This document shows positions 1-36,719 of a stretch of 64,000 nucleotides of DNA, piece after piece. The DNA lies in assembly GCA_036898135.1 (NCBI GenBank), contig CM072519.1, forward strand, positions 40,865,311-40,929,310, read 5' to 3'. Origin of the DNA: Oncomelania hupensis. Taxonomy: Eukaryota > Mollusca > Gastropoda > Littorinimorpha > Pomatiopsidae. Position 1 is the stretch's first letter; each line of letters starts with the position of its first letter. Below the pieces are notes generated by a model. That model saw nothing but the letters and a program-made list of their open reading frames with translations. It had not been told where the DNA came from and ran no database searches. A program made the position numbers and the translations under genes.

Positions 1-1130
1 TGCCATTTGTTTTCTTATGTTACCCCACAATTTATTGAGTATATATTGTATATATATATTTTTTTTTTTTGCTTTTTTCTTGTTACCTTGGTCGATTGCA
101 GGCATTCTGCTCCCATTTATTTATACACGTACGTATTGGTTTAAAATTATTACAGGTAATTCAATATAGTGCATGCATCTCTTTGAAAAGCTTCAAGCGA
201 CTTTACTGCATTTATTTACTATTTATATATTTGCGGTTTATGGAATTTAAGGTCGGTTTCTTTACCTATTTATCTTGCTATTTGTAAAGGAGGAAGGGGT
301 GGGGGTGAGGGGGTGGGGGGGGGGTGCGAATGTTAATTTAAATCGAATACTTGAGTATATTCAAATAAAATGTGTTAATACAATACCACCCCAGCCATCA
401 CACCTTTTTTCATCTCTCTCTTCAACAAAGTTTTGGTACTTCTTCCTCTTCTTCTAAGTCTAGATTCCCGTCTTACTCTTTGTCCTTCTCCGCCACCGCC
501 TCCTCCTCCTCCTACTTCCTCTTTCTCCTTCTTCTCTATCCTTTTCCTCTTCCTCTTCTTACTATTTCTCTAGTTATAGATTCCATGTTTGTTTTTCCAC
601 ACCTTTCTTGTGTCACCCTCCAGACATGAGCTTTTTTTTTTATGGTGTTCTGCTTTCGATTTTTCGTGCTGCCACGCAAGGACCAAACACGCCTATGAGT
701 GGCCTGACAAAAATCAAAGATCTTTTTACACCCGCCACACGACAGCGCCCGTGCTGCGTCCAGCAGAGCAGTCTCCGCACTCAAGATATAGCAAGAGGTT
801 TCGTTTTAGCCCGTAGAACTAACGAACGAACCAGCGAAATAAAGCCGCCCGGCAAAAATTCACAAATACAAACTATTCGCACAAATAAGATGCCAAATGA
901 ATTTCGCTCGCGTTTTCGTAACGAAATCTCTCTAATGCGCCCTAAGCATGCTGCCAGCGTGAAATCGTGCGCGTTATTTTTTTTGTACACTTTATTGTCC
1001 CTTTTAATCGGAAAATTCTGAGTCGCCTACCCTCGGGAAGGCGTAGTCGCAGCCTGTGGCACGCTCAAACCCAACCTACCTAGTATCAATGTGTTTTACA
1101 AATTATTATTACTTTTTTTAATGTTAAATT
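1..1130. other. Non-coding, no gene recognised
   Basis: AT-rich with a G-rich tract (290-330) and a CT-rich tract (400-560). The 660-1020 stretch has higher GC and open frames on both strands but no domain, splice structure or repeat match that I can see. Confidence 0.5.
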
Positions 1131-1147
1131 GTTTTTGAAATTGTTTT

Positions 1148-1319
1148 GAAATTTTACTTGGGGAGCAAACCGGAGTATCGGGAGAAACCCGTAGCCCGAG
1201 TCGAAAGTAAATAATATTCGGAGAAACATAGCGCCCAGAGTCGGGATCGATCCCACACCTGTCAGGCAAGGATAAGGCAAGTTAGGCCTGCTTTAGACCA
1301 CTCGGCCACAACGATCGCC
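1148..1319 (-). mobile_element. tRNA-derived SINE, family A, copy 1
   Basis: On the minus strand it begins with an A box (GTGGCCGAGTGGTCTAA), then a B box (GTGTGGGATCGATCCC), then a body with TCTCCGAATATTATTTAC and ACTCCGGTTTGCTCCCC. The body matches 30272-30445. The A box resembles Ser/Leu tRNAs, so the head is tRNA-derived. Confidence 0.7.
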
Positions 1320-1437
1320 TTTTTCTTTATAACTTACCTCTGTTTACAAACGTAAACTGTCCTTCCTTACGCATCTTCTCCTCTGAGTAATTTAATACTC
1401 TTATATTTAATTTTTCTTTTTTTTCTTTTTATAAGTC

Positions 1438-1439
1438 TA

Positions 1440-1482
<43 letters not shown>
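1438..1482. repeat. (ATC)n microsatellite
   Basis: About 15 uninterrupted trinucleotide units. Confidence 0.95.
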
Positions 1483-1770
1483 GTAATAGGGCCAAAGTTG
1501 CGTTAAAGTGCTATGTGCAATAACAAGTTGCTCAACACTTCTGCAGCATGTGTGTTGCTTTTATGCGTTGTTGTTTTGTTGTGTTTCTTGCTGCTTGTTT
1601 TGTGTTGTTTATGTGATGTTGTTGCTGCGTGGTTGCGTTTTGTGTGTGTTAAATTTAACTATCGAATTAAAATGACAACGAAAATAAGACGAATGCAAGG
1701 GAGCGAGACAGGAAGAACGAATGTAGTATCCTTCAATAATGGTACTGGACGCAGCCTATCTAAAATTTGA

Positions 1771-1869
1771 AAAATAAAATGTATTTCTATTCCGACTTAC
1801 GTAAAAAGCGATCTAATCAGATCGCCGCGCTTTGAGTTCGATTGAAGAAAAAGCGCATAATAACAACAT

Positions 1870-1907
<38 letters not shown>

Positions 1908-1908
1908 G
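1771..1908 (+). mobile_element. SINE 3' part with (ATT)n tail
   Basis: GCGATCT..TCAGATCGCCGCGCT and GAGTTCGATTGAAGAAAA, then an (ATT)n tail from about 1870. The body is about 80% identical to 62155-62258, which also runs into (ATT)n. Only the 3' half is present. Confidence 0.65.
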
Positions 1909-2395
1909 TATCAAAAAGAGCACCCACTACAAAGAACACCAAAAGCAATAAATCATCAAACTAACTAATTAACTATATAACTAACTAACTAACTATAATA
2001 TATGGACAAACAAACAAGCAAAGCCCAAGTCACACCAACTTATCTGCGTAAGAGTTTTAGCGGTCCCAAAAATCAAGTAGGTTCAAAAACATTCCTTTGT
2101 CCGGCCTGAGAGACAATTTCCTCTGGGCTGAGACTGCCTTGAGAAGGAAAAAAAAATAGAAGAAGAATCAATCTACATTTAAAGCCAAGGTGCGAGTTTT
2201 CTATCCCGGCTTTCCTGGCTTTAAGTGAAGATACGGTACTATTCTGATTATCAAGCCCAGTCATCCTTCAGTCTTCACATTGTCTCGTCGGTCGGATTAC
2301 CGAAGTGATATGTAAAGGAAATTATTGTTTTACGTCTATCCATTCCATTCCTGCTGCCAACACACATTCATCCTTCCCTGTCTGTCTGCCTGCTC

Positions 2396-2481
2396 CACCC
2401 CCCTCCCTATCCTCACCCAATCACCCCACCTCCCTCCCTCTCTCTCTCTCTCTCCCTCTCCCCCCCCCCCCCCGCCCCCCC

Positions 2482-2518
<37 letters not shown>

Positions 2519-2535
2519 CCTCTCTCTCTCTCTTT
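2396..2535. repeat. C-rich and (CT)n low-complexity tract
   Basis: A polypyrimidine run with two long C stretches around 2460-2482, flanked by (CT)n. Confidence 0.95.
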
Positions 2536-2822
2536 CCTTGGATCCTTCGAAACAATGACCTGCATGCAAGGTGTCAAATCAAAAACTAGAACTGTAAGAG
2601 GCACTACGTGAAGCACGTAGCCTATATACTCTAAGTAAAACGTAACAACGGTGAAGAGAAAGAAAGAGAACGAACGGAAGGAAGTGACACAAAGACAGAA
2701 CACAAAAGCCAGTAACTATCAGACGAAAGAAAAGGGTGAAACGGAGGCGGAAAGAAGAAATGAAGAAATGGCTGACTGGAAAAGAAGAAGAAGAAATAAC
2801 GAAATTGATGACGACAGACGGA

Positions 2823-2876
2823 ATACACACACACACACACACACGCGCGCGCGCGCACACACACCCGCACACACAC
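2823..2876. repeat. (AC)n-(CG)n compound microsatellite
   Basis: CA repeats with an internal run of alternating CG; all alternating purine/pyrimidine. Confidence 0.95.
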
Positions 2877-2899
2877 TGAAAAATACTGTTGTAGCTCAT

Positions 2900-4190
2900 T
2901 TTTATCACTTATTATTAATACGCATGTGAGTTAGCGTAGGGCAGAATGGTGCAAATGAATGAAAGTTAACTCTCCTAAAATTATATTAATGTATATGAAT
3001 ATGCCGTGAATACTGCACAGGACGTGTAAGTAAGAGGCACAGAGACTGACAGCGGATACATCAAGCAAACGAAGAGACTGCTCTGACATCCCATGATAGA
3101 GGTTTGCAGTTCGTTTTAACTAACTATCGATCAGCGTCTAAAGCTGCAGCCACCGAGTTATTTACTGTCGATGTTACGTATTAGTGTTGCAATCCCTCGC
3201 TGACTGTATTGGGCGATAAAATACCGCAACAACAACGCCGAGGCAGAATGCGCAATGCCAGATAGCCTATAGACATAGCAAACAGCGGTGATGATCACAT
3301 AATCAGTCGTTTAATAACTATTATTCATTTACAGTGTATACAACTGTAGGGTTTTCTTTAAGTTCCTAAATTGCGCACTGGCCAATTCAAAGAGCTGCTC
3401 AAAGCGCTAGCCGTGCCAAAAACTGGGCTTAACTCGAAGTCGCTCAAAACGCCAACTGGTGTACCGTAAAAACAGCAACAACAGCGATCCCAAAAGACCA
3501 AACTGTATGCGTGTACTGTTCACTGGAGCTTTTGCCCACTACCCTTTTTGACAGAATTGCCGGGTTCTGTCACTTGCCGCTGCAGCGACACTGAGGGTGG
3601 TGAACCACTCAGCTTCAATGTATGGAACTGTAGACTTATTAATTTTCAACTTATTGTACCTGCATCGGCCGGGAGTGAGGGGGTGGGGTGGGGTGGGGTG
3701 GGGGGAGGATAAAAACATCCGGACATGCCCCAGATACAATTAATGCGCAAAACAAGAGAGAAAAATAACAAGCGTGCAGATGATGGAACGTGTTTGCATC
3801 AAAGTTGTACTAATAAGATGATGGTACTATCAGTATAACTCATCATTGGTAGTGTTAATGATGGAGCATGTCTGTATCAAGTGTCATAGAACAGGATTAT
3901 TTAAGTTGCACAAATACGATGACGGAATTAGAAGTTTTACTCGCTGATAGCGTTAAGAGGCGTTGTGTGAGCATGCTGCTTTTGCAGTTAATAAAATCTA
4001 CAGTAAGGAAACAGTGTTAATATGTGAAGTTGGACTATCACTGTGAATGGTAAGTAAATGAAATCTGGGGGATGGAGTGAAAGGTGCGGACTGGGGGAAG
4101 GGGAAGGGAGCGATAGGAAGGATTCCGGAAGAAGTGGGTGAAGAAGGAAAATATGTTACATAGCATCATTTCTCTTAGACTTGAACTGTG
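2900..4190. other. Non-coding, nothing recognised
   Basis: Mixed-composition intergenic DNA. Apart from a short (GGGGT)n tract at 3678-3705, no gene, splice structure or recognised repeat is visible. Confidence 0.5.
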
Positions 4191-4224
4191 TAGGATTCTG
4201 AATAGAATTTTTAGTCGTCGTGTA

Positions 4225-4275
4225 ATAATAATAATAAAATCTTATTAATTTGTTTAATAATAAAATTCAATAATT

Positions 4276-4306
<31 letters not shown>

Positions 4307-4960
4307 TAAAGATAAGAACGAAAAAGAAGATAAAGAATAATAAGAAATAAGAAATAAAGAATAGAAGAAGAATAACTAAAAGAGATAGAAAGAAAAAACT
4401 GTGTAAGAATAAAATAATAATAAAAAAAGAGATACAAAAATGATAAAAAGAAGAAAATAAAAACATAAGAATAATACAGAAATAATAAAAAATAATAAAA
4501 AATACATAAATATACAGTAATACACAAAAATACACAGACAGAAGCACAAATAATAAGAATAAGAAAGGGAAATTTAATAGGAAAAGAATACTATAGGAAG
4601 GAGGAAAAGGATACAGTAATACATACACAATAAAACAGAAGTACACAAAACACACACACAGACAACAAGAGAGAAACAGAGAAGTAAAATAAAGAAACAA
4701 AATGATTAAAATGGACTGTAACCTAAAATTTTAAAAGAGAGAAAGAAAAAAAGAAAAAATAAAGAAAACAAAAAAAACAAAAAAACAGAGAGGAGAGAAG
4801 AATATAAACAACAAAGAAAGAAAAATGAGAAAGAAATAAATATGAACAAAGATAGAGAGAGAAGACACAAACTAGGGACACAGAGAGAATTAAACTGAGA
4901 GATAGATGAGAACAATAAAGCAAGAGAGAGAGAGAGGGAAAAAAATAGAAATTTGTGAGA
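4225..4960. repeat. A-rich low-complexity region with (AAT)n
   Basis: Purine-rich and A-rich DNA with an (AAT)n core at about 4275-4305. Long minus-strand ORFs here (Phe/Tyr/Leu/Ser) are composition artefacts. Confidence 0.85.
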
Positions 4961-4971
4961 GGTGAGAGAGA

Positions 4972-5204
<233 letters not shown>

Positions 5205-5629
5205 CCTCCCAATCCCCACAATTACGCATTTGGTCACAGAAAAATCGACGAGACAGGGCCTAGCGCACGAGAAGACAATTGTGGCGAAACACGTGAACAG
5301 TCGAATGCAAGTTGTAGTACATGTGCAACCACATGTCCCACATCCGTGTAGGTGGCGTCGGGGTACATGAACAACATGTGCACCGCGACTTCGTCTCAAA
5401 CACTCTCACAGTCCCAGCTCCCCAAGACAATCGGAAGTGATTTGCACTGGGCTAACAACGACATTTACTGTCTCCATAACCAAAAGATTGACACTAGACA
5501 AGGGAAATCACCGACAATTCTGCCGCTGGCGAAATGCAAGAAGTACTTGAACACCATGCAGCGGCGATTAACCATAAAATGCGCAGGAAATGGAGACCGC
5601 GGATGATAAAGATATATAACGGCTTTTTA

Positions 5630-5735
5630 AATAGCGCGCCGCAGGAGCCACCCAAGGCTAGTCTAACCAACAAATGTAAGGTAGACAACCTCTCTCCCTA
5701 GCTTGAACCACTCGCCTCCCTTTCCGCCACAGATC
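5630..5735. repeat. Partial copy of dispersed repeat R1
   Basis: GCAGGAGCCACCCAAGG through GCCTCCCTTTCCGCC, the same block as at 6225-6325. Confidence 0.75.
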
Positions 5736-5889
5736 CCGAAGCTCAAATCAAACCATGTCCTCATGATTTCCCAGTTCGCAACAGGTATGTCTGGAACCGA
5801 CACTGACTACGCCCAGTCAGTTTCCATTCACTGACTTAACAGTCAAAAACTGCCTTCAACAGTTACCACGGTCCAGCATCGTCCTGTTC

Positions 5890-6325
5890 ACGGTCATTGC
5901 ACCACTTGTAGCCGAGCGGAGTATTTGACTCCCGTCTCTCGGCCACGACCTTGAGAACACGGCCCAACCCGGGCTGTTATTTTTCATTTATCTCTCGTAA
6001 GAGGGACACCAAAATATTTGCCCTGCAAGGCGGTGAAGCGTGTTGATAGTAAACCGGGTTGCCGTCTACTAGTGCCACAAAACTCCATACAAGCCACTGC
6101 CACTGACTTGCATAAAATGCCTGCCGACAATGTAGTCCTGCTCACCACCAAAAGCAGAAGACGAATGGTCAGCCGTGTAGAACAAATGTCTGCATAACTC
6201 AATGGCCACTCCAAAGGATTCTGCACAGCAGGAGCCACCCAAGGCTAGTCTAACCAACAAATGTAATGTAGGCAACCTCTCTCCCAAGCTTGAACCAGTG
6301 GCCTCCCTTTCCGCCCCATTTTATT
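5890..6325 (+). repeat. Dispersed repeat R1, copy 1
   Basis: About 430 bp matching the reverse complement of 45312-45735 from GTAGCCGAGCGGAGTATTT to GCCTCCCTTTCCGCC. The GTAGCCGAGCGG start resembles a tRNA A box, so it may be a SINE; no clear B box is seen. Confidence 0.7.
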
Positions 6326-6749
6326 TTATGTTCTACCATAAAGTTATTATACATGTGGAAATAACTACGTCGGAAAACCCATGCAGACATTGAACAAACC
6401 ATGGCTCCTTTAAACAAGCGAATCTCTATACAGGAAACAATACTTAAACTCCCACACATTCTGTCTGTCTGTCTGTCTGTCTCTCTATTTCTCTCCTCTC
6501 AGTGCATCTGGTGCCAATTATATTTATGCCCAAATATCATTGCTCTCCCTCTCTCCATCACAGCTGACGGTTTTGTGTTCAACGGAGGTGTTTTGTGGCG
6601 GCGGGGGGTGCGAGCATGAGCGATCAGTTCCACTCTTCCTGCGACTTTAACAAGAGAGTGAAACTCATTGAAAATAATTAGCCCGGAAAGGGGCCCCGGG
6701 TGGAACAGTGGTGAGGACCGAGTTTTGAGAACATGCACGTGCTTATCGC

Positions 6750-6813
<64 letters not shown>

Positions 6814-6882
6814 TTGTTCTTCTTGTTCTTCTTCTCTTCTTCTTCTTCTTCTTCTTCTTCTTCTTCTTCTTCTTCTTCCAGA
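6750..6882. repeat. (ATC)n-(TTC)n compound microsatellite
   Basis: About 60 bp of CAT repeats changing into TTGTTC/TTC repeats. Confidence 0.95.
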
Positions 6883-7171
6883 GCAAACAATGTTGGAATT
6901 TCAACACAGACCAAACTGAGAACACTCTAATTACATGTTATGGTGTTGTGCTTGGCGTTATGCACCCGATAGCGAAGTGCCGGAATTCTACTTGCCCTGA
7001 ATAATGTGCTTTAATTCCAACACTGACATAAGCTCGCGCGAACACAGGCGCAGAGACAGACAGACACACACAGAGACAGACACAGAGCAGAGAGCTACAC
7101 GCACCCACACAATTTTAAATTCACCGCCTAAGCAAAAAATATATATTCGCTGTATATAGACAACTGGGAGA

Positions 7172-7222
7172 GGTTGGAAGGTGGGGTGGGGTGGGGTGGG
7201 GTGGGGTGGGGTGGGGGAGCCA
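7172..7222. repeat. (GGGGT)n short tandem repeat
   Basis: About nine GGGGT units. G-runs of four at 5-bp spacing could fold into G-quadruplexes. A shorter copy is at 3678-3705. Confidence 0.9.
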
Positions 7223-8289
7223 AAGTGGTAAGGTTTGGGGTGGGAGCGTGGGTTGGCATGGAGAGCGAAAATGGGATGTCCAACCACCATTCTATCTAAT
7301 CCGATGATCGTTTTCTAGTTTTCGTAAGGAAAAAATCCATTCATCGATGAACAAACCCGCGCCGCAAATATTCTTGCGGTAAAGTAACAAAGAAGAGGGT
7401 GGGTTTTTTTTGTGTGTGTTTTTTTTTTTAAATCTCCTGGAAGCTACAGCCCGTCGCAATGGCACATAATAACTACCATTTCCTCGCCGCAAATGTTTCC
7501 TCTCCTCACTACCTCGCTCCGACAAATTACAACATTAAAATGCACTGAGAGCGCCCGCAAAGCTGATAGCCCCCATATCGCCGAGACTGCCACTGACACT
7601 GAAAGAACATCGCTCGCTTGGATAACAAGGAAAATGTACAGTTAAGAATGAAAATGATTTGGCTTTTATCGCAGAAAATAGTTTGCTTTCTCTCAAAGCA
7701 GACCTCCCTTTAATGCATCCAATGGCGCCAGCATGCGTCAAATAAAAGAAAAAAAAACTGTTATTTGAAAAAAAATATTTAAAAAAATTCTCACGATCCC
7801 AATTACCTCAAAGTTACATTATAGACGGTGTTTCATCAATCAAACTATAAAATAATTGAAAAGATGAATCCATATTAAACGAGCGGGAGAATAGTGTGCA
7901 TGTGGTCTTGAGTGACGCGAAATGCCTGTAACACGCAGCGATTTCTCTGCTAGACTCGGGAGGTGAGGTTAATATCTTCTGAACACGCTTTTTTATTACA
8001 CGCTTATATGAGAGCTTTCACCTCCACAAGTTAGATGAATAAACTCATCTCTGAACGTTTATTAAGTATAAAAGTAGGAAAATCTGAAATCAAACTCACT
8101 TTGGGGGTAGGAGGGTGGGTGAGGGTATGGGGTGGCAGAATGGGGTGGAGGGAATGGGAGTGCAAAGGGATGAGGGGTGAGGTGGGGGTGACAGAGTAGT
8201 GAAGTGGCGAAAACGATACACGGCTTATTCCTCTCCTATCCTGCACGCTACTCCCCTGTCCCACCCATAGTCTAGTCTCTGGCACAGTC

Positions 8290-8549
<260 letters not shown>

Positions 8550-8639
8550 AATATCCAAACTAACACAAACACTAACATTTGTTGGCTTTTCCGATAGCAA
8601 AGTCGAATACAATGTGGAGGCCATCTTAATACACACATA

Positions 8640-8772
8640 CGCGCGCCCGCTCGCACACACACACAAACACATGCGCGCACACACACACACACATATCTAA
8701 TTACACACACATAAACACATACATACATACAAACATACGCGCGCGCGCGCACACACACACACACACATACGC
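8640..8772. repeat. (CA)n/(CG)n-rich tract
   Basis: Interrupted CA repeats with CGCG runs. Confidence 0.85.
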
Positions 8773-9135
8773 ATACAGTGGCTGCGAGTATGGTTACCAT
8801 TATAATACACTCTCCCCATATAAGTGATGGCTTCAGCGTGTGCAAATCTATCCATCCTGATGTACTCATTATGTTTCCGCACGCAAACACACGCTTTGCA
8901 TACAATGTCTTTTTATATATTTGGCCAATTTAGTTTTATTGGAGAGTGTTCGGTTGTTGATTTTTTGTTTTTGGTGGTGGGGAGTTGGGGCATTTAAAAT
9001 ATTTTTTCCATATTATTGTAAATCTCCTTGCGTAATTGAATCTGTAAACTGAATTTACAGAAAGAAAAATGACGGCTTTAAATCACACACTTAACGAACA
9101 CTTCTATTTTTCTATACATTCCCATCAACCCAATA

Positions 9136-9291
9136 CTAAACACACACATACACACACATGCACACACACAAACACACACACACACCCATACAAACGCGTG
9201 CGCTCCAACTCTCTCTCTCTCTCTCCATCTATTTCTCGGTTTTCCTTCTCTTCAAAATATTTATTGTTAAATTTATTTATAATTTATTTAT

Positions 9292-9358
<67 letters not shown>
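9136..9358. repeat. (AC)n and (CT)n tracts
   Basis: CA repeats at 9136-9190 and a (CT)n run at 9296-9356, separated by AT-rich DNA. Confidence 0.9.
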
Positions 9359-9361
<3 letters not shown>

Positions 9362-9555
9362 CTCTCTCCACCGCAAACCAAAGAGCAATTTGTCCGTAAT
9401 GCCAGTTTTGTTTGTTTTTAATTCTGTTTCATTTTGTGCAATTTTCTTTCGTTCAGAAACGCCCGATGCAATAAAATAAAACAAACGCGCCCGAGCCAAC
9501 GACACTGGAAACCTCTATCTAAAATACAAACTTATACTCCATCAGCAAATACAAG

Positions 9556-9610
9556 TATATACAGATGTTGTTTTGATTTTGGTATATACAGATGTTGTTT
9601 TGATTTTGAA
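9556..9610. repeat. Two-copy 27-bp tandem duplication
   Basis: TATATACAGATGTTG followed by TTTTGATTTTG, present twice head to tail. Confidence 0.8.
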
Positions 9611-9984
9611 CAGAAGCAAGATGGTGTTAAATAATACCAGTTTAAAAAAACCAAAACATTCTATCCACAGTTTTCAATTTAAAATCAAATCCCATTAAAA
9701 GGTCCTCAATTAATATCAAATACACATGAAAAATCGTGATACACAACACTTAATGCACATGACTAATGCTGGAATTAGTGGAAACAACATCAAAATCAAA
9801 TCCTATTTAATTAATAGTGCACAGGCTGGTCTGGCACATACACATTCCCACAGTCAGGCACTCACACTCACAACCACACACACACACCCTCAAAACTGTT
9901 TAGCAGTGTTTAGAAATGTTCATTTAATATGTCAAATATCATCTAATTGTGTGGAAAAAAAATGAATGAAAGACAGGCTCTCAC

Positions 9985-9987
9985 TCA

Positions 9988-10037
<50 letters not shown>

Positions 10038-10640
10038 ATCCGTAATTTCCCAAATACAACTCTGCCTTCCAAACCCTGTTTTTCTTCACCTCCCCCCCCC
10101 ATCCCATCTCTGCCCCCCCCCCTCCACCTACCTCCCCTCCTTCCCTCTCATTTAACTACAACTCAATGGAAAAGCGGAAGGAAAACGGCGAGCGTTAGTG
10201 TGAGCGAAAAGTAGAAACAAAATAGGTAGAAATGGAAGGAGAAGAAGAAGAAGAAGAAGAAGAAGAAGAAGAAGAAGAAGAAGAAGAAAGTGATGAGTGA
10301 GGAGAGATAAGGATGGGAGAGAGAGCGGGAGAGAGAGGGGGGAAGAGAGAGAGAGAAGAGAGGGGTAACAGAGATGGTGAAGCGGAGAAGAGTGGAGGAG
10401 AAGAAGAGTTGATGGTGGGCAGGAAGAGCTATGTGTAAATTACTGGGGAGAGGAGAGAGGGGGGAGGTAGGGGAGATAAGTGGGAAAAAGGGGTGAGGGG
10501 GGGGGGGGAGAAAAGGAAAATAACTTCTAGTAAGTTTACTAGGAGAGAGAGAGGAGAGGGAGATGAAAAAATGTGTATAGAGGAAGGAGGGAGGAGATGT
10601 GAGGAAGGGGGAAGAGGGGGAGGGAGGGGGGGGGGGAGCT
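9985..10640. repeat. Purine/pyrimidine-skewed low-complexity block
   Basis: (CT)n at 9988-10034, C-runs to 10140, (GAA)n at 10241-10288, then a G-rich GA region to 10640. The 10163-10885 minus-strand ORF is mostly generated by this. Confidence 0.85.
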
Positions 10641-11074
10641 TGCAGAATTAAGAGTCTGTAAGTTGCCGGGTCGGCGCAACAAAGAACAATATTTAGTAGC
10701 CGCCACTTCGGGGCAAAGGAAGGTGAAATAAGTGAAAATAAATAGATTAGCAGAAATAACGCCCCCGGTGATGACTCCAGCCTGCAGGCTAGGTAAATTC
10801 TCTGCATATGACAACAAAAGGCTGGGCCAGCTAAGTACTGTTGTTTTAGCACTACCAGCGTCGCCAGCTGAATGGAAACTGGCACTACTAGTCTTCTAAG
10901 TGAATGGAGAAAACTCGAATGGTCCTAGCTGGTTTGTTCTTGTGAAGGCGAAAACACAATTGACTGAAATCGTTGAATAGTCTTAGCAGCGGCGAAAGTG
11001 ATTGGGGGTAAAATAAAACAAACGAAACCCCAACTAAAACAAAGTGCGCGCGCATACATAATGATACGCACTTA

Positions 11075-11162
11075 TGCACGCACACAGACACAGAGACGCA
11101 CACACAAACACATACACACACATACATGCACACATACATACACACGCACCCACACACACACA

Positions 11163-11195
<33 letters not shown>

Positions 11196-11196
11196 G
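11075..11196. repeat. (AC)n microsatellite
   Basis: Interrupted CA repeats. Confidence 0.9.
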
Positions 11197-11327
11197 ACAC
11201 ACACAAGCGCCTACGAACAAACAGATTGCTGACGCCAGGGAAGACAGGTCCGTTATTAACAGGTTCTTGAATGTATGTAAAACATGATGGGAGTGCAAAA
11301 AATATACTAGAAACCGCTACAGTCTTC

Positions 11328-11673
11328 AAGAAGAAGAAGAAAAAGAAGAAGGAGAAGGAGAAGGAGGAGAAGAAGAAGAAGAAGAAGAAGAAGAAGAAGA
11401 AGAAGAAGAAGAAGAAGAAGAAGAAGAAGGAGAAGAAGAAGAAGAAGAAGAAGAAGAAGAAGAAGAAGAAGAAGAAGAAGAAGAAGAACAGCTACAGTCT
11501 TCAAAAAGAAGAAGAAAAAGAAGAAGAAGAAGGAGAAGGAGAAGGAGAAGAAGAAGAAGAAGAAGAAGAAGAACAAGAAGAACAAGAAGAACAAGAACAA
11601 GAAGAACAAGAAGAAGAAGAACAAGAACAAGAAGAACAAGAACAAAAAAAACAAGAACAAGAACAAAAAGAAC

Positions 11674-11757
<84 letters not shown>
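11328..11757. repeat. 430-bp compound trinucleotide array (GAA)n-(GAACAA)n-(GAT)n
   Basis: Two blocks of (GAA)n separated by a duplicated spacer (CTACAGTCTTCAA occurs at about 11318 and 11492), then mixed GAA/CAA, then about 28 GAT units. Because every unit is a trinucleotide, all frames stay open. Confidence 0.95.
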
Positions 11758-11829
11758 GCATGATCATCATGATGAAAACGGTGACTATGATGATGGCGAC
11801 GATAAAAAGATAGAAAGAAAGAGATTAAA

Positions 11830-12840
11830 AAAAAATTAGTTTAAGATGTTTCAATGTTTGCTACCGAGAAAACTGGATGATCATGTAAAAGAAAAAAGAA
11901 AGAAAAAAAAAAAGAAAGAAAGAAACCTTCACAGGGAATACCGAGTTACATACAGTTTCTTTTTCTACATAGTTTCAGCTGTATTTGCTGAACTGGCCGT
12001 AGAAGCAGACTTTGACAGAAACTTTGCCAAAACGGAAGACGTACACAAACGCGAAAACAAACACGTAGTGCAACATACACTGACGACAACGACACTGACC
12101 GTGACGTCATCCACAGCAACATGAAGGGCAGACACAGCAAGAAATCCCCATAACCCAATGTGTCAGAAAAAGGGGGAACAAAAAAAAATCTAACCCACAC
12201 CCACCCGAGACAGACAAAAATAACGGCACACGGTTTGTCTCCACTTAATAGTAATAATAATACAGGGGATTTTTATAGCGTGGTAGTACAGTTTAGGACT
12301 GAGTTCACAGCGATAAACAATGTACAAGTCAAAAAGGACAATCAACATTAAAAATTTAAGATCAAATATTTATCTTTGCAGTCAGGCAAAAAACCCAAAC
12401 AAACATAGAAAATGAGTCGTGGCATAAAACAAGTTGAAATGCATTAAAATTCACATCAATCATCTGACTTGATTGACTGATGTCAGCGTATATAAATACT
12501 TGAATACTAAATATTATGTGACCCCACCCACCCACCCCCCGTCTCCCTCCCAAAACAAAAAGAAAAAAAGAAACACAAACACCAACAACAGTTACTCTGC
12601 AACAAATCCTCAACGCGAACACGGAAATACGCAAAAACAAAAAAACATGATGCAAGGGAGGCAATCTCTATTCAGTACACATTTCCTTTGAGACAAGTCT
12701 AACCTTATCAATCACTTCCCTTGCTTGACACAAAGTCAGACACACCAGAAACTTTTGTTTCAGTTCTGAATCGAGAGTTATAATTTTGCAAACAAACTCT
12801 AGTCACTAATTTAAAAAAAAAGAAAAAGGTTGCCATAAGT
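11830..12840. other. Non-coding, nothing recognised
   Basis: AT-rich DNA downstream of the proposed ZFP64-like gene end. No exon with matching phase or further coding signal was seen. Confidence 0.5.
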
Positions 12841-12853
12841 AAAGATTTGCAAT

Positions 12854-12859
12854 TTTATT
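12854..12859 (-). terminator. Candidate poly(A) signal of the ZFP64-like gene
   Basis: TTTATT on the plus strand is AATAAA on the minus strand, 63 nt after the proposed stop. The region is AT-rich, so a chance match is possible. Confidence 0.45.
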
Positions 12860-12921
12860 GTGCAATGAAAACCACAGGTGAATGAATTTTGGTGGCAGAC
12901 ATTTTTTTAAAATTAAAGAAA

Positions 12922-36464
<23,543 letters not shown>

Positions 36465-36483
<19 letters not shown>

Positions 36484-36558
36484 ATACCTGATGAATCAGA
36501 TATAATAGCAAATTGTGTACTTTTGGGAGGCGCTTCAGCTAAAAACTTCCTGGTCAAG
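36465..36558 (-). CDS. ZFP64: ZFP64-like exon 2: 5' UTR plus start codon
   Basis: The exon is bounded by a TTGCAG acceptor at 36559-36560 and a GTAAGT-type donor at 36464. ATG is at 36483-36481 and encodes MDSETD before the donor (phase 1). An in-frame TGA lies five codons upstream, so this ATG is the first possible start in this frame. The acceptor shows that at least one non-coding exon lies further right. Confidence 0.75.
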
Positions 36559-36719
36559 CTGCAAAAACATAAATGCAAAATAAAATACATAAAATAAAAT
36601 AAATAATACATCGTAAGTAAGAATGAGTGTAAAAAACAGTACGCTTTTGGAATGTATTAGAATCATTTGCAATAAAATTAATTAATTATGAAACAAAATG
36701 GTATATAATATTACGATAA

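Noticed and set aside
608..1021. 137-codon ORF in a GC-richer stretch
   Set aside because: Competing open frames on both strands, no domain and no splice context.
10163..10885. 240-codon minus-strand ORF
   Set aside because: Mostly from purine-skewed low complexity; the 10650-10885 part has no recognised domain or splice sites.
11271..11813. 180-codon Lys/Glu/Asp-rich ORF
   Set aside because: It is made entirely by GAA/GAT trinucleotide arrays.
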